The notes: a model not told the origin generated them from the letters alone. DNA of 64,000 nucleotides from Oxytricha trifallax (GCA_000711775.1 ARYC01000482.1:35370-99369); one strand, 5' to 3'; positions 24,061 through 36,589 are shown, counted from the first letter of the stretch. Translations and numbers: made by a program.

Positions 24061-24689
24061 ATTATTTAAAATGGTTAATTATTTGTCTTGAATTCTCTCT
24101 ATTTTTGTTTTTCTAAATTGCTAATGCTGTGTTACTCATTAAAATTTAAATTATACAAAAGATTTTTAATTCTTTTATTCTACAGGGGGGGTTTAATTCT
24201 TAAGAGTGGTGATGGAAACATACAAAGGCTTCGATTAGCAGCAAAAAAATTTGAAAAAGAATTAAAATATCAATTTTTATATTCATGGAACGAAAATGAA
24301 GTGTTTCATTATATTTTGTTTATTGGCGAATTCTTTTTCATTAATTTAAATCAAATTTTATAATTATCCATTTTTCAATTTATTTTTTTATGATTCCTCA
24401 TATCTCTTTATTAGAAGTACTAAGAGATGCTTATTATTCTTAATTCTGCATTTATAATTATTAAGTAATGAGTGAAATATAAAAATGAGGATTCAAATTT
24501 ACTAAATAAGTATAAATTATTAAAAAATAAAATAATTACAGATTAAACAAATTTTAAAGTAGAAATATTATTTTTAAAGCATATTCTATTATTATTTTAG
24601 TAGATATTTATAGTTTGACCTGTTGGGATCTACTTTATTATAGCAAAACAATTTCAAATATTTTTTTTATCCCAATATTTTTATAATTT

Positions 24690-24950
24690 AAATTGGTGAG
24701 TTATCTGGTTCAATCTGATTAAACTTTCCAAGCATATAATCCAAATACACATCTATATTTTCCTAAAATAAAATCATTTCTACAAGTATTTCGTTTTTGT
24801 AGCTTGTCTAGCAAATATTTTTTAAAATCCTTAGAAACTTTTCTTACCAAATTAATTTATTCTTTGTTTCATAATAATTATCATCAAAATGTTTAAAGTA
24901 AAGAACCATTTCTTAATATTCATTTCTTTAATTCTCTAGAATAAAAACTA
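24690..24950 (-). CDS. LRR protein copy III, middle segment
   Basis: The minus strand reads 'NEILVEMILFQENIDVYLDY' then 'MLGKFNQIEPDN'. LRR copy IV has 'NEIITERIQFLENQESYMNY' then 'MLGMFNQIQN' at 44.70-44.79 kb. The conservation across copies supports real coding sequence. No known domain recognised. TBE G is inserted at its upstream edge. Confidence 0.5.
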
Positions 24951-26943
24951 CAAAAACCCTTTTGAAATTTATTTTGTGTTTTGATTGAGAGAATAAAGTT
25001 GGGGATTTGAGTTTATTTGCGTTAGAATTCATCATTTTAACTTAAGTTTTTAAAATATGAAAGATTTTACTGATCTAAAATTTCATGCTCGCTTTATTTG
25101 TTTCAATAATTATTAATACGTCTAGGCATTTTTTAAATTAAAAAAATGAGTTATATTTATATTTTATGAGTTTTGAAATCATTTACTCTACTATGACTTC
25201 AATTACTTACCAGTAAATTAAAATTGCTAGGGGATGGAGACAATAACTCAAGAGTGAAATCTAATCATCACCATTATAAATTTTAATTCTCAAGGATAAT
25301 TCTATAACATTTATCCCATAGCAAAAAATATGAAATAAGTAGTAGTCCATCAAATATCTATTAATCAACGCTATTTTGGGAAATAAATTCATAGAAATAT
25401 ATATTTTTATTTTTAGTGTATAGCATCTTAATACTTTCTAAAATTTTAACTGTAAAGAATGTGCATTTGACCTAAATAGCATTCCCTCTTTAATTGCATT
25501 ACTATATGATAGTTGTTTTTTAAAATAGCCCCTATTTAATTAGAAATAATTCCAGTTCCCCAATTTCTATAAATATGTAGCGTTCATATCGAAAAAATAA
25601 TAAGGCATTGATTAGTGAAATGTAGAAGGCTATATTAAGCAAGCAATAATAAAAGTAAATTTATAACTTTAAAGCAACTGATATGTAATAGAAAAGAATT
25701 GAGATAACTTTATATGAGAGCAATTTTGTTTAAAACTCTGAAACTTATAACTTAAATAAAATTCTATACAATGGATTTACTAATGGATTCTATTACTCTA
25801 ATTGTAGCTTATAAAAGTAGTTCAAAAAATATTAAAATTCTAAATTTTCTTCTAAGTATAGCTAAAATTAATACTTATTAGGATGCCTCGTTTTAAATGT
25901 TTTTGGAAAAGATTTTATATTGTGTGAAAATAAAGTCATCAGTCAGTAATTGGCGTCATAATAAGTAATTGAATTATCGGTGAGCAGTTGATTTCAATGG
26001 CGAGTAATTACCTTCATGGGTGAGGAGTTATTAAAGTCAATATCCAATTTTCTTCATTCTATAAATTTTTTAATAACATATCACGAAGATGTATACATTA
26101 GATGTCTATTACTAAAAATTTTTATAATTTTAACAAAAGAATTTTAGCAATTTTAACAGTGAATTAATATTAAATTCTTATAAATACTTTCGTATCGTAT
26201 TTCTTATATACTGCTTCAGCATATACAAAGGAAACAATAAATCTGAAGATTAAATTTAAGATAAGTAAATATTAGTAGAAAAATTAGAGTTTTATACATT
26301 TAGGTTCCCATTTAACACATTATTTTGTAGTAAAAAGAGCTTTAATTAATTTCAAATTCTTAATACTCTTTTTTTTAATATGCTAGAATAAGCACCAAGT
26401 AAATATAGGTATCTTATAAGAGGTCATACTTAAATGTCTTTTATAGAATTAGGCATTTTCCCTATTAATTTAAATGAATAAACGTCATAATTAGCTTCTA
26501 TATTAATAAGGAGATAATAATAAATTCAAAACACAATTAGGTCAATCTTATATTTTAGATTCAATATAAAGAAATGGAAATTTATAATTAAAAATAAATT
26601 ATTATATTTTATCAAATAAATTAAACCTATTATATCAACTTGATAAATAAAAATGGAGCTCTAAAAATTTAACAGTAAAATTTTTCATAATAATAAGCAA
26701 TCTTAAAATTTATAAAAAATAAGCATTATAAGGATAAATTAATATTCATATTTAATTAAATCAAACTTAACAATTATAAGAGTGAAATCATCTAAAAAAT
26801 TCTAAGCATTTACAATATTAAGCATAAAAACAAAAAATGAAAATTTTTATTCCGAAAATGTGGAAAAAAATCAAAAAATGACCCTAATCCTGAAAATTAC
26901 ACCATCAAAAAAAACTTATAAAACTGCTGAAGGGGTTTTGGGA
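24951..26943. mobile_element. TBE-like element G, strongly decayed
   Basis: Left end 'acaaaaacccttttgaaatt' and right end 'gaaggggttttgggatat' face each other as TBE termini do. The flanks join LRR copy III: 'ttaattctctagaat' on the left and 'cttcaatttcatagtcg' on the right align with contiguous DNA of copy IV at 46.05-46.10 kb. No TBE gene is recognisable inside. The target duplication is unclear. Confidence 0.5.
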
Positions 26944-26954
26944 TATGATATTAT

Positions 26955-27140
26955 TTAGCCATAAAATCTAATCTTCTTCAATTTCATAGTCGTCTTCATT
27001 TTACGAATAACGAGCTTAAATATTGAGTTATCTAGTAAAACAACCTTGAAAGTCATCTATTTCTTTTATTCTGGAAAAATTGTTAAATCTGTTAAAATAT
27101 TTATGATCCTATTTTTTAAACTCAAACTGGGTTACAGTTG
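26955..27140 (-). CDS. LRR protein copy III, middle segment with GCF-LNIQ motif
   Basis: The minus strand reads 'FSRIKEIDDFQGCFTRQLNI' then 'QARYSQNEDDYEIEED'. Copy IV at 46.08-46.20 kb has 'FSKLKELVDIKGCFDIKLNI' then 'QLYYSDFVDYEFNED', and copy II has a related 'CFNYILAVNVRYYNYS'. The matching spacing and acidic end indicate a shared ancestral exon. Domain unknown. Confidence 0.5.
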
Positions 27141-27529
27141 ACCATAAAGAATTATACAGTTAAAATTTTTTTTAAATTCTATAATTGTTTGTAATATTTA
27201 TTTTTTTGGATTTAAAAAAAGAAAAATTTAAATTCAAAAGAAACAAAATATTCTCAAATATGTTTTATAAGAAAAATATACTATATAATGCAAACTTCTT
27301 ATAACTTAATTAATTTAAATATAAGATATATGCTATTTTTATTTAAAAAATTATATTTATTTGAAAATTTTATAATTGAATTTAAATAAATTAGTTTTCT
27401 CGTATATTATTATTGACTTTTGATATTCTCTATTAATAAATTTATAGAATTTTAAATCAGTAAGTATAAATGAGATAACTTGTTCTTTTTAAGTGCTGCC
27501 CCCGTCTATTTAAACTATGGTGTAGTTTA

Positions 27530-27718
27530 GAATGTAATCTTTTTAAATAAATTTAAGATTTCACCATGGAATCTTAGAAGAAAACATTTTGATTTTGTAT
27601 TCAAAGCTCGAAGTAGTAAAACTGCTTCATGGCTGTGTTTGTAGTTAAATTATAAGATGTCATATGTAACATATTTGCTCTTTAGTTAAGGGATAAATCA
27701 AGATGGATGGCTTTCCAT
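27530..27718 (-). pseudogene. LRR protein copy III, N-terminus with nonsense codon
   Basis: The putative ATG is at 27716-27718, starting 'MESHPS' and then TGA at 27698-27700, where copy IV has TGG (Trp, 'MESRPSWLT'). After the TGA the frame continues in register: 'FIPQLKSKYVTYDI', 'EAVLLLRALNTKSKCFL'. A TGG to TGA change at codon 7 argues that this copy is dead, unless the true start lies elsewhere. Confidence 0.55.
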
Positions 27719-27844
27719 TTTAAAGGATTTAATTATGATTATATTTAATATAATTTGCATATTCCCTAAAAATATGATTATGAGAATAAAACATAAAATA
27801 AAATAAGCATAAGACAATATTTAATGTCATTTTATTTAAAATAA

Positions 27845-28060
27845 AGGATTTATATTTCTCGTCGAATTTAAACTGTTTTTGAAAATAAAGTTTATGATTG
27901 ATTGAAATATTATCATGCAGATTATTTGCCCACTTAGTCGTGCTACAATTTCACTTTAAAAATATTATTTTCTAATTTATCTATCCTTATAATTTATTTG
28001 TGGAGGACCCGTCGCTTTGCATAGTAATCGAATGAACATAATAATTTTATTTAAAGCAAA
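27845..28060 (-). pseudogene. Duplicated 3' end of the Gln/Asn-rich gene of 48.7 kb
   Basis: About 215 bp align with 48690-48900, the last exon of the gene ending at 48708: compare 'agattatttgcccacttag' with 'agattattggcccacttaat'. Several indels break the frame. Its position just upstream of LRR copy III mirrors that of the intact gene upstream of LRR copy IV, so this is the edge of a segmental duplication. Confidence 0.65.
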
Positions 28061-28064
28061 TATG

Positions 28065-29420
28065 TAAAATAGGGAAAAATTATTTTTTTAATAATGAAAT
28101 GGTAATATTTTTAAGTTTAAGTGTGTCTCACTCTTAGATGTGATGAAGGACTTCAATCAGAAACTGACAAGTAAATTTGAATATAAAAATATTATATCAA
28201 ATTAAGGTTAGAGGAATAGATCTAACAAAAGAGGTAAAAATTTAATCAAGCAACGATTTAAAAGTTTGATGTTTTTGTGACCAAAAGAAATTTCGAAATG
28301 AAAGAGAAAATACTCCTTCAATCTTTTATATTTATTACATTTTTCAAATTCTATTAAATATTACACAATATAATAAATTTTAATTTAAAATTTTATTATA
28401 AAATTATATGTGTTTTATAAAATTAAAAAGATGTTGAAATAGAAATCGAAATTGATATCTATGTGGGTAAATTAACTGATAAACAATAAATGTGCATAAA
28501 AAATAAACGTAGTTAATCATATCAAAAATATCAATTAATAAAATAAGTATATTACTTAAATTCTGCTTAATTTAATTAATATATAGATTTTAAACAGTTT
28601 TTGCAACTTTATATCATCAAAAAATTGATTCAAACTCATTTATTTAAATATTAAAAAATAAAATTGAGATATTAAAAAGGTTTTGAGGTGAGCATAAACA
28701 AAATCGGACTAAGGTTTTGGTAAAAAAATTAAAATATTAATCCTTAAAAAATTAATATTAAGAATAAATATTTATTTAGATTTATATTTCAAATTCTTAA
28801 ATTAAATATATATATTAGAGATTCAATTTTATTCGCAAATATATTAAAATATATATTTTACCTCCTTTAATTTATATAATAGAAGTAGTTATATAAATTT
28901 AATAAGAATATTGTTGACGCTTGAGCAATCTATCAATTTTAAGAAGTATAAAAGTCTAGAGGTCACAATTGACGTCCAGAGCTACCAGAAATTTATCTCT
29001 CATTAATCCAATAAAATTACATGTTATAAATAATTTTTGTAACTTAATTCACAAATGTTTTTTTTAAATTAAATTTCAGTTTTCTATTTAAATTTATCAT
29101 CTTTATTATTAAATACGAAATTTGAATTAAAGTGAATTGAGATTTTTACTTTAGCACATCTATTCATTTCTTACTTCACAATACAAAATAAAAACATAAT
29201 CTAAATCTTCATTAAGATAAAATTAGTATTTACTACAATTATTAATTTTAAACAACTTCATATTTTAAATTTACAATTTTTAATAATCATTATTATTTAA
29301 AAATACCTAATTAATTTATATATTAATTGAGTAAAATTATATATGACAATTTTTATATATTATATTAATTTAATTGATTGTATTGTTGATTATGATAAAT
29401 AATATAATTAATAAAATAAA
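28065..29420. other. AT-rich intergenic stretch, no gene recognised
   Basis: No consistent coding signal on either strand. Short Gln-rich frames occur only because TAA/TAG are common in A/T DNA. Confidence 0.45.
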
Positions 29421-29429
29421 TCATAAATA

Positions 29430-30312
29430 AGAGTGAGCTATAGGGTGCATCGTATTGAAATTATAAAAACTATCTTTCCTATAAAAATCGATAGAATTTA
29501 CATCTATGATTCTTAATTTTTTACAACTTTCTATAATTTTTAAAATATCTGGTTCTGGTAAGTTATATATTTAATTATTATAAAGATTTAGTTCTTCTAA
29601 TTCATTCTAAGGCATTTTTTCATAGTGCTCGCATAAAGCTTTTAATTATAATTTATTCCAATTATGAATATATATATTCTTAAAGCTTTAAATCCTTAAA
29701 TTGTGATTCTATTTTATTGCAGGAATAGTATTTTCAAATGACAACTAAATGCTCCAACAATGAGTTCTATAATTTCATCATATATTCCACAGTTCCCCAA
29801 ATCTAATTTTTAAAGTCTTGGCATAGTAAACAATTTATCCTAATAACACTGAAATAACTGACTAAATACATGTTTTATATTTATTGGTTTACCTATAATA
29901 CCAGCTATTTTTTTAGAAAGAGTAAGATCAATTAATTAGTTATGATTAATTACTAATACTTCCAAGACATTATTATTATTGAACTAATCTAAAACTTCCA
30001 AAAGTACTTCCTCTGTCAAATTATTTTATGAAATGTCAAAGTGAGTTAAATTCTTCATAATATGTTCCAATTTAGGGCAGAGTTGTTTTACATTGTCATT
30101 ACCGAAATTATTATAAGAGAGGTCAAGAAAATACAATTTATTGAGGTATATTAAAGAACCTAATGCCTCTAAAAAGTATTATCTTAAAAATTTAATTTTT
30201 TATTTTTCATTAAATAAAAAGAATTATTGTCTTTAAATTTAAAGTAGTTGAATAACTAAGAATATTATGAGTCCCTTTCTTTAGGCATTACTCCTGTAAG
30301 AGTTAATTCAGT
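29430..30312 (-). CDS. LRR protein copy IV, C-terminal LRR segment
   Basis: Minus-strand repeats read 'SLIYLNKLYFLDLSYNNFGN', 'IMKNLTHFDISQNNLTEEVL', 'NNNVLEVLVINHNQLIDL', 'KIAGIIGKPINIKH' and 'MPRLQKLDLGNCGIYDEI'. It is the closest relative of copy III and lacks element M, so it shows the empty site. The upstream (higher-coordinate) side is cut by palindrome Q at 30313. Its N-terminal half is 14-18 kb away (44.7-48.6 kb), beyond the TBE cluster. Confidence 0.52.
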
Positions 30313-31058
30313 AATAAAGCGAAAGAGTTGAAATAAATGTATTATAAATACTAATTAAACAGGAATATGAAAATAAGTAATAGTTTTGTCGAAGCCTTCT
30401 ATTTAATTTCTTAATGATCATTTTATTAGCAATCTTGAACTTTTCTTGTAGTCGTCGTGTTACTAAAGATATTATGCCGTGTTTCCTTAGCTTTTTATCG
30501 TCATAATTCCAAAAATTTTATTTGTAACATCAGGCACTTTTCAGTTTGACACGGATATATTTAGATTGCTTAAAAAGTGGATAATTATTCACCAGCCAAT
30601 TAAGATTTAAATCATACACAAATCAAATTGATTGATTAAAACCTTTATTGTTTAGAGTTAAAATTGTTGTATTACTTGGCTTATTATAAAATAAATTTTA
30701 AAAAGAGATTGATGTCTTATCAATAAAGGTTTTAATCAATCAATTTGATTTGTGTATGATTTAAACCTTAATTGGCTGGTGAATAATTATCCACCTTTTA
30801 AGCAATCTAAATATATTCGTGTCAAACTGAAAAGTGCCTGATGTTACAAATAAAATTTTTGGAATTATGACGATAATAAGCTAAGGAAACACGGCATAAT
30901 ATCTTTAGTAACACGACGACTACAAGAAAAGTTCAAGATTGCTAATAAAATGATCATTAAGAAATTAAATAGAAGGCTTCGACAAAACTATTACTTATTT
31001 TCATATTCCTGTTTAATTAGTATTTATAATACATTTATTTCAACTCTTTCGCTTTATT
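30313..31058. repeat. Long palindrome Q
   Basis: Arms of about 335 bp (30313-30648 and 30716-31058) are almost perfect reverse complements around a 65-bp loop. Outer ends are 'aataaagcgaaagagttgaa' and the complement. The arms contain no P-family motif and are less AT-rich than the surroundings ('cgtcgtgttactaaagat', 'gccgtgtttccttagc'). Inserted in LRR copy IV. No ORF. Confidence 0.88.
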
Positions 31059-31500
31059 CGGGCAATTTATTATCATATATTTAAGCTATTACATGTTTCT
31101 TTAATTAAATTAACAACATTTAAAATTAACAACCTTTAGTTTTTATGTACTAAATTTATAAAAATTAAAAATTAAATTTTCAATCATTTCGGAGTTTATT
31201 TTTGTTTGTATTCTACAGTATTTAGGATTATTGAGGGTTTGTAAAGGTTTTAATTTAATTGTTTTAAATATTAGAAGTAGATTATAATAGTTCTTTTATG
31301 AATCATTTTTCCAGTTATAAAAATTATGATAAATTTAATATTCAGATTTTGAAGGTTCGATGACGAAAAAAACAAAATAATAGGAAAAAATAATTTCTTC
31401 TTAGCTTAGCCTAGTTTCTTTACTACAAAATAATTAGGACTATTTTTCCAAATAAAAAACTAATAATTTACCTAATTTTATTCTAAAAAAGCAACACCTT
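31059..31500. other. AT-rich stretch after palindrome Q
   Basis: No gene recognised. Probably the interrupted continuation of LRR copy IV or spacer. Confidence 0.35.
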
Positions 31501-31694
31501 ACGAGATCAATCTTCCAAAAAAAAATAATAATAATAATTTGATCACATTGAGGTTTCTGGGGACCCCCGATCAATAAAGCTTTAAAGCACATAATGGTCA
31601 AGCCCTTTTAATATTATTTAAATCATCTAATCTGTTCAATCTCTCTGGTTGTCTCATCATTGATTCTATTTCAATTAATTCTTTAACAATTCAA

Positions 31695-31973
31695 TCAAAA
31701 TAATGAATTCTTGTGAGCCCACAACTGTCTTAAGTATACTTTTTCTCTGTAAAAATTGAGTACGTGTTTTTCAATCTCTCTCTCTTCTTCTTCACTATCA
31801 ATGGAGCTAACTCCATCATAGACTCCAAATTCAACATATTCTTGAAGTTCTTGCATGGTTTCATCAAAAGCTCTCAGAGTTCTGTAGCTATTTTCCATGC
31901 AATCTACCTGATTGCATATTGGGCACCATTTCCCATTGATTTTCAAATCAAATAAACCCACTACTTGAAACAT
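31695..31973 (-). CDS. Small protein with CPxC motif, unknown; possibly retroelement-derived
   Basis: A 92-residue ORF using ATG at 31971-31973 and TGA at 31695. It starts 'MFQVVGLFDLKINGKW', then 'CPICNQVDC', a Glu-rich stretch ('SSIDSEEEEREIEK') and 'YREKVYLRQLWAHKNS'. Directly after the stop another frame reads 'IVKELIEIESMMRQPERLN' and so on to a TGA near 31600, so a single-base indel may have split a longer protein of about 122 residues. The C-P-x-C pair resembles zinc-binding tails of reverse transcriptases. A GATC-bounded hairpin and an (ATT)n/T tract follow at 31518-31580, as in retroposon tails. No confident family. Confidence 0.4.
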   Translation of the reverse strand: MFQVVGLFDLKINGKWCPICNQVDCMENSYRTLRAFDETMQELQEYVEFGVYDGVSSIDSEEEEREIEKHVLNFYREKVYLRQLWAHKNSLF

Positions 31974-32084
31974 CTTTTTAATTAATTTTATTATTATATA
32001 GCATATAAAAGTCCCAAATCTTTTATATGATATTTAATAGGTATCATTAATTGTATTGGGTAATATCCAGATTTAACTTATAAA

Positions 32085-33545
32085 TCTATGGGGTTTAGGG
32101 ATTTAGGGGTTTCTGGGTTTTCAAAGTAAGGTTCTCTGGCTTTGGGCCAGAGTTTTTATTGTTGTTAGTAAATAAGAATAACTTTTGTTTATTGGTGCAT
32201 ACTCCCTTGAGTAAATATTGTTAGTTGTTAAAGTGTTTTGTTATTAGTATTAAATAGCTAGATAGATTTGGGGTGATTCCCATCATATCTTTTAGTCAAC
32301 TTTTGTCAATATTAAGGGTGATTCTCTGATAGTTTGTTGTTTCTTATATTTCCTATTTAGTACTAGGAAAGGAGAAATTCTTATTAAAGAGAATTTGGGA
32401 GTGATTCCTTCTAAATCATATCTTAGTGTATTTCTCTATTGTATAGAGAAAGATGGTCTCACTAAGTTTTTCTTGATTTCTGGTTTTGAGGTTTAGGAAA
32501 TATCTTTGAGGGGATTGTTGGTTGTATGAGGTTTTTGGACAGTGGTTTAAGTTTTTCCTAATTGTTTAATTCTTTGTAAAACTGTTGAGAGATGTTTATA
32601 ACTAAATGGCTGGATTTCTTCGGTCAGGCCTCATACCTAGTTGAAGTTAAAAATGTCATCATGAACAGAGAGTGGACTTTGAGGGTTGGTGTGGAGCTGA
32701 GTAAGTGAACTAATTGGACGTAAGCTCACTATTTTAGTTGTTTAATGTAGCTAGACTCTAGGTAATCAATTCGAAAATTAAGAAAACCTAATATTGAGTG
32801 TGTGCTCCGGTTGTGCTAGGGTTATGTATAGTACTTAGCTAGGTTGTGAACGGGTGCTAAAAGAATATACTGACTTAAGGGTGTCAAATCTGACATACTC
32901 TATTATTTAAGGCCACTCGTGAGTATGTATGTACTTCTTAGTTAAAACACACCTCCGGACCCTACAATCCAGCTGGGGGAAGTACACTTTTCGGACTAAA
33001 GAGACAAAACTTTTTGCCTCTAACTTTAGAACGGTTCGACTATCCCTAGACACTAAAGCCTAGCACACTATATCCAATGACCTGACACACCCAAACAGAT
33101 TAAAACCTTCCTTAAAACTATTGAAAAACTCAGATCCTATGACTAAGATGTCATAATGTACTGTGATACAAACCAAGACCTAAACACAAACACCATTAGA
33201 TTTAAAACTCCTTTGAATTTCTCCAAAAATCTCTCAATCGATCTCATCTTCTTCATGAAAGAAAATTTTAAATCTATTATCTTACTCGATCTTATTAAAT
33301 TCTCGGTTATAATCTTATAAGTTTAATCATCAATTAAATATAAACACATCGGTGACGACTCCGTCACCATCCTAAGACAAGACCGCAGAAGACAAAATTA
33401 AAACATGGGTAGAAAAACAAACAACAAACTAAGACAACCAAAAAGACCCAGAATAAAAAACAAAAAGAGAAGAAACAACCAAAGGAACTGAGTTCCTTCA
33501 TTATGATATGCTCGGGGGGCTTTAAGCCCTCGATGCGAGTTATTT
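32085..33545 (+). mobile_element. Candidate retroposon-like unit, non-coding
   Basis: A 1.45-kb block clearly richer in G and C than its surroundings and without a long ORF. Near its right end a short basic frame starts with ATG at 33405 ('MGRKTNNKLRQPKRPRIKNK'). This is followed by two hairpins ('ggaactgagttcc' and 'gggggctttaagccctc') and a TATT microsatellite at 33540. Hairpins plus a microsatellite tail fit the 3' end of a LINE/SINE-type element. Family and orientation are inferred. Confidence 0.35.
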
Positions 33546-33549
33546 ATTT

Positions 33550-34330
33550 ATTGATTTTCATTCATATAAAAATATTCATATAGAATGGTACTTCGTATTT
33601 TAAAAAGTTTATATTCGACAATAAATTGAAGGTTAGTTTAATTTAAAAATTGTTATGCGTTAATTTTATTTAATTGAGTTATAATTAACTAAATTTATGA
33701 TTACTAAATTTAAGGAATACCTATCTATCTTATTGTAAATCACTTTGCAATGTTTAGTTTTAAAATAATGAATATAAAATATTTTATTTTTTTGGGATTT
33801 CTGATACTTATTTACTGCTAGAATACATTATTTTTTAAAAAAATAAATAATTATATCTTAATAAATTATATCAATAAAAAGTGGCAATTAACTTTGACGT
33901 ATCCCTGACAAAAAACTAATTGAATTATAAAAAAAATAATTAATCTTTATTTAATTTGTTCTTAACTCTAGAATTTTATGTTAAATGACCAACCTGGTTT
34001 GATATTCTATATATTTCATAATATTTAGAGATAATGGTTATTTTATAATTTACAGATGTATAATATATAAAAGTTTATAAAAATTCTGCCAAAATTCTGA
34101 TTAATTTGATTCTATGCTCAAATAGTGAAATATCAAATCAAATTTGAAATGATAATAGAATCTCAAATTTTGATATTATAGCATTTTTAAATACTAAATT
34201 TGTTGAGTTTGTAATATCCAGTTCAATTAAAATCCCTTAACATATTATAAGTGATTTAATTTATATTAAAAATGTAAAAGGTTGGGGCTATTAATTACTT
34301 TAAATGTGAAATTAATGTGAATTTAAAAAC
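33550..34330. other. AT-rich stretch, no gene recognised
   Basis: No coding signal on either strand. Confidence 0.45.
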
Positions 34331-34871
34331 TTATAATGCACTTTTGGATCACTTGAAAACTGATTTTAATTTTTTAAGTGCTTTAGTTGTAAGGTATATT
34401 TGGAGTCTTATTGGGAATAGTAGAGAGATAACCAATTTTTTAAATGAGAAATATAAAGTAGCATAATTTAGGTTTTATTTGTAATGAGTAAAATTTAGAT
34501 ATACTGCTTAAGCTTATTTATGGTAAAAGTTTTAATATGCTCTAAGTCAAACCAGTCCTATTTATGCAGCTTTAGTACATCTATTACACATGAGTGTTTC
34601 AACTATTAGGTACACTCCCTGCTAGCTGTTTAGAATTTCATTATTGGCTAATGATAATACCTTGAAATAAAATAAAAATTCTATTAGGCTCAATGTGACT
34701 ATCTCTATTTTTTCTTAAGAAGTATTGCGCACACTTTACATTTGACATGCTGTAAAGATTTCTATCAAATAATCATCTCTTTATTCCTATATTTAATATT
34801 TAAAGGATAAATGGTATTACTTTCTAGACTGTCAACAGAGTAAAGAGAGTGATTGAATTTAGAGTTAAATT
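34330..34871 (+). mobile_element. TBE fragment E, left end and start of transposase
   Basis: Aligns with the first 550 bp of TBE F: shared 'gcttaagctta', 'gtttcaactattagg' against 'ggtttcacaactctc', and 'ctagctgtttag'. The C4A4 terminal repeat itself is no longer visible. It stops at the ATT (34869-34871) where TBE B was inserted, and is not continued in the same orientation on the other side of TBE B. Confidence 0.5.
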
Positions 34872-35029
34872 AAAAACCCAAAACCCTTTAATTAGATGTT
34901 ATAGTAATTTGATTTATATAGTGTAGTTGGGGTCAATTAAGTTATTAAAGAAGATGTAGGTTTTTTCTCTGAATTCAATTAATAATTAATTAATATTATT
35001 GTTCTTAATTAAAACAATTTTTTATTCTG

Positions 35030-36412
35030 CTTATCTTTGTGATACTCTTAAATCTAGCTGTCTGTAGTTGTTCTAGTATATCATCTAATTATTATCTTAA
35101 ACATTCTGGAGCTTTCTCGATTATAATCTCAGCTATCTTCTTAATTTATCTCAGATTTCTTCTTGTTTAACATGCTTAGTGGCCATACTTATTGATTACT
35201 TCTCATGCTTTGTTACAATTTATGACATACTTTCCATTTCGCACTTTAAGATAAAACATCAAATTAAAAAGAGGCATTTGTCCACTTCTATCATAAGGGG
35301 AAGTATCCTGGAGTGCCTAGAACCAAAGCTAAAGCCCTTATCTTATTTCCTTTTGCTCTATTGAAATCTATGACTACTACTTTTAAAGGGCAGAGATTTA
35401 GCATTAAATTTTCTAACTTCAAATCTCTATCTCCAAATTATGGAGCTCTTTCTCCCTCTTAGTTATTTCTGTTAGTATCTCATTCAAATCATCAGGATAT
35501 CTATTATGGTAGAGATACTCTCTTAGTGTAATTTCAAACTTCTTGAATCTTAATGCATTAAAATCATGACCAAGTATAACTCCGTCGAGCTTGGCTAAGA
35601 TCTTGCATTATCTTTTCTAAGTCTCTCAATACTATGTACTCATTTGCAAACTCGTTTTAATATTGCTCTTTCTTTATGAGATACTTGAAAGGATATACAC
35701 TGTAAACGATTTTATCAACTGCTATAAGTTATTGCTTGTCTTATTAGGCAAGTCAATGTTAAAATATTTCTTAATACAGCTGCTTATATCAACTGCATTT
35801 AATGCATGTATAAAAATTGCTCTCTCTCTCTTTTAAGCATGCTATATGCATACCATTTGCTGGTTGGTTCAATGACTCCAATCGCTTCTATCTCTTATAT
35901 CTTTTCTACAGTTCTTTATGACTTAAGAGAGTTATTTTTCTTTTAGCAAGTACAAGATTTTAAGTGTCCTCATCTTTAATCAGGAATTTGCTTATTAGAT
36001 GCTTTTGCATATGCCTCTTTACTTTGACTGAGTGAGTTTAATACTTCATGCATGTTGTGCTGATACCTGCCATCAACTTTTATATGCTTTAAGTAGATCT
36101 TAGCTCTACTAGAGTATATCTCCTTGATATGCCTCTTCAAGCTAAACTCAGTTGAGAGAAAAATTTAGTGTTCGCATTGAAATGTATTGGTTGCTGTTCC
36201 TCATCTTACTCAACCATTTGTACTTGTGTTTATACTCCCATCACTGTACTCTTTTTCTTATTTTATACTAAAATTATAAAGATCTCTGCTTCAAACTCTA
36301 GAGTTTTAGCTCAATCAGATTTACTATTTATATTACAAGAGGTGGCAAAGTTAAGCAATTATTAACCTATTTCAATAGAAACTGACTTACGATTTAAGTT
36401 AGCCATCATGTT
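35030..36412 (-). CDS. TBE B zinc-finger/kinase-like protein
   Basis: The likely start is at 36410-36412 ('MMANLNRKSVSIEIG'). The kinase-like half at 35200-35440 shows 'GDRDLKLENLMLN' (catalytic loop, HRDLKxxN type with G for H), 'VVVIDFNRA' (DFG loop with N for G) and 'LGTPGYFP' (activation segment). The zinc-finger half, clear in TBE C, is hard to see here. Small frame changes occur. TBE elements are known to carry a roughly 57-kDa protein with C2H2 fingers and a kinase domain, whose role is unknown. DFG changed to DFN may weaken Mg2+ binding. Confidence 0.6.
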
Positions 36413-36589
36413 TAAATTCAAATTTAAATTTCTATTATGAAGCTCTAATAACTTTCAAGTTAATTAGTTAGTCTGTATAGGAGTTGGCACAGGAGTAATA
36501 AAAGCTGATTTTGACGTGTTATATATCATACTTAGTATATTACAAAAAATTTTCTAAATTCATGCTTAATATTTATGATTTTGGTACTA

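Noticed and set aside
24088-24363. 91-codon plus-strand ORF
   Set aside because: No motif, no relative among the other copies, low-complexity Phe/Leu/Lys composition; probably chance in A/T DNA next to a truncated TBE.
1990-31058. CRISPR-like or tandem repeat arrays
   Set aside because: The repeats are inverted, long and dispersed; there are no regular spacers, and the genome is eukaryotic.
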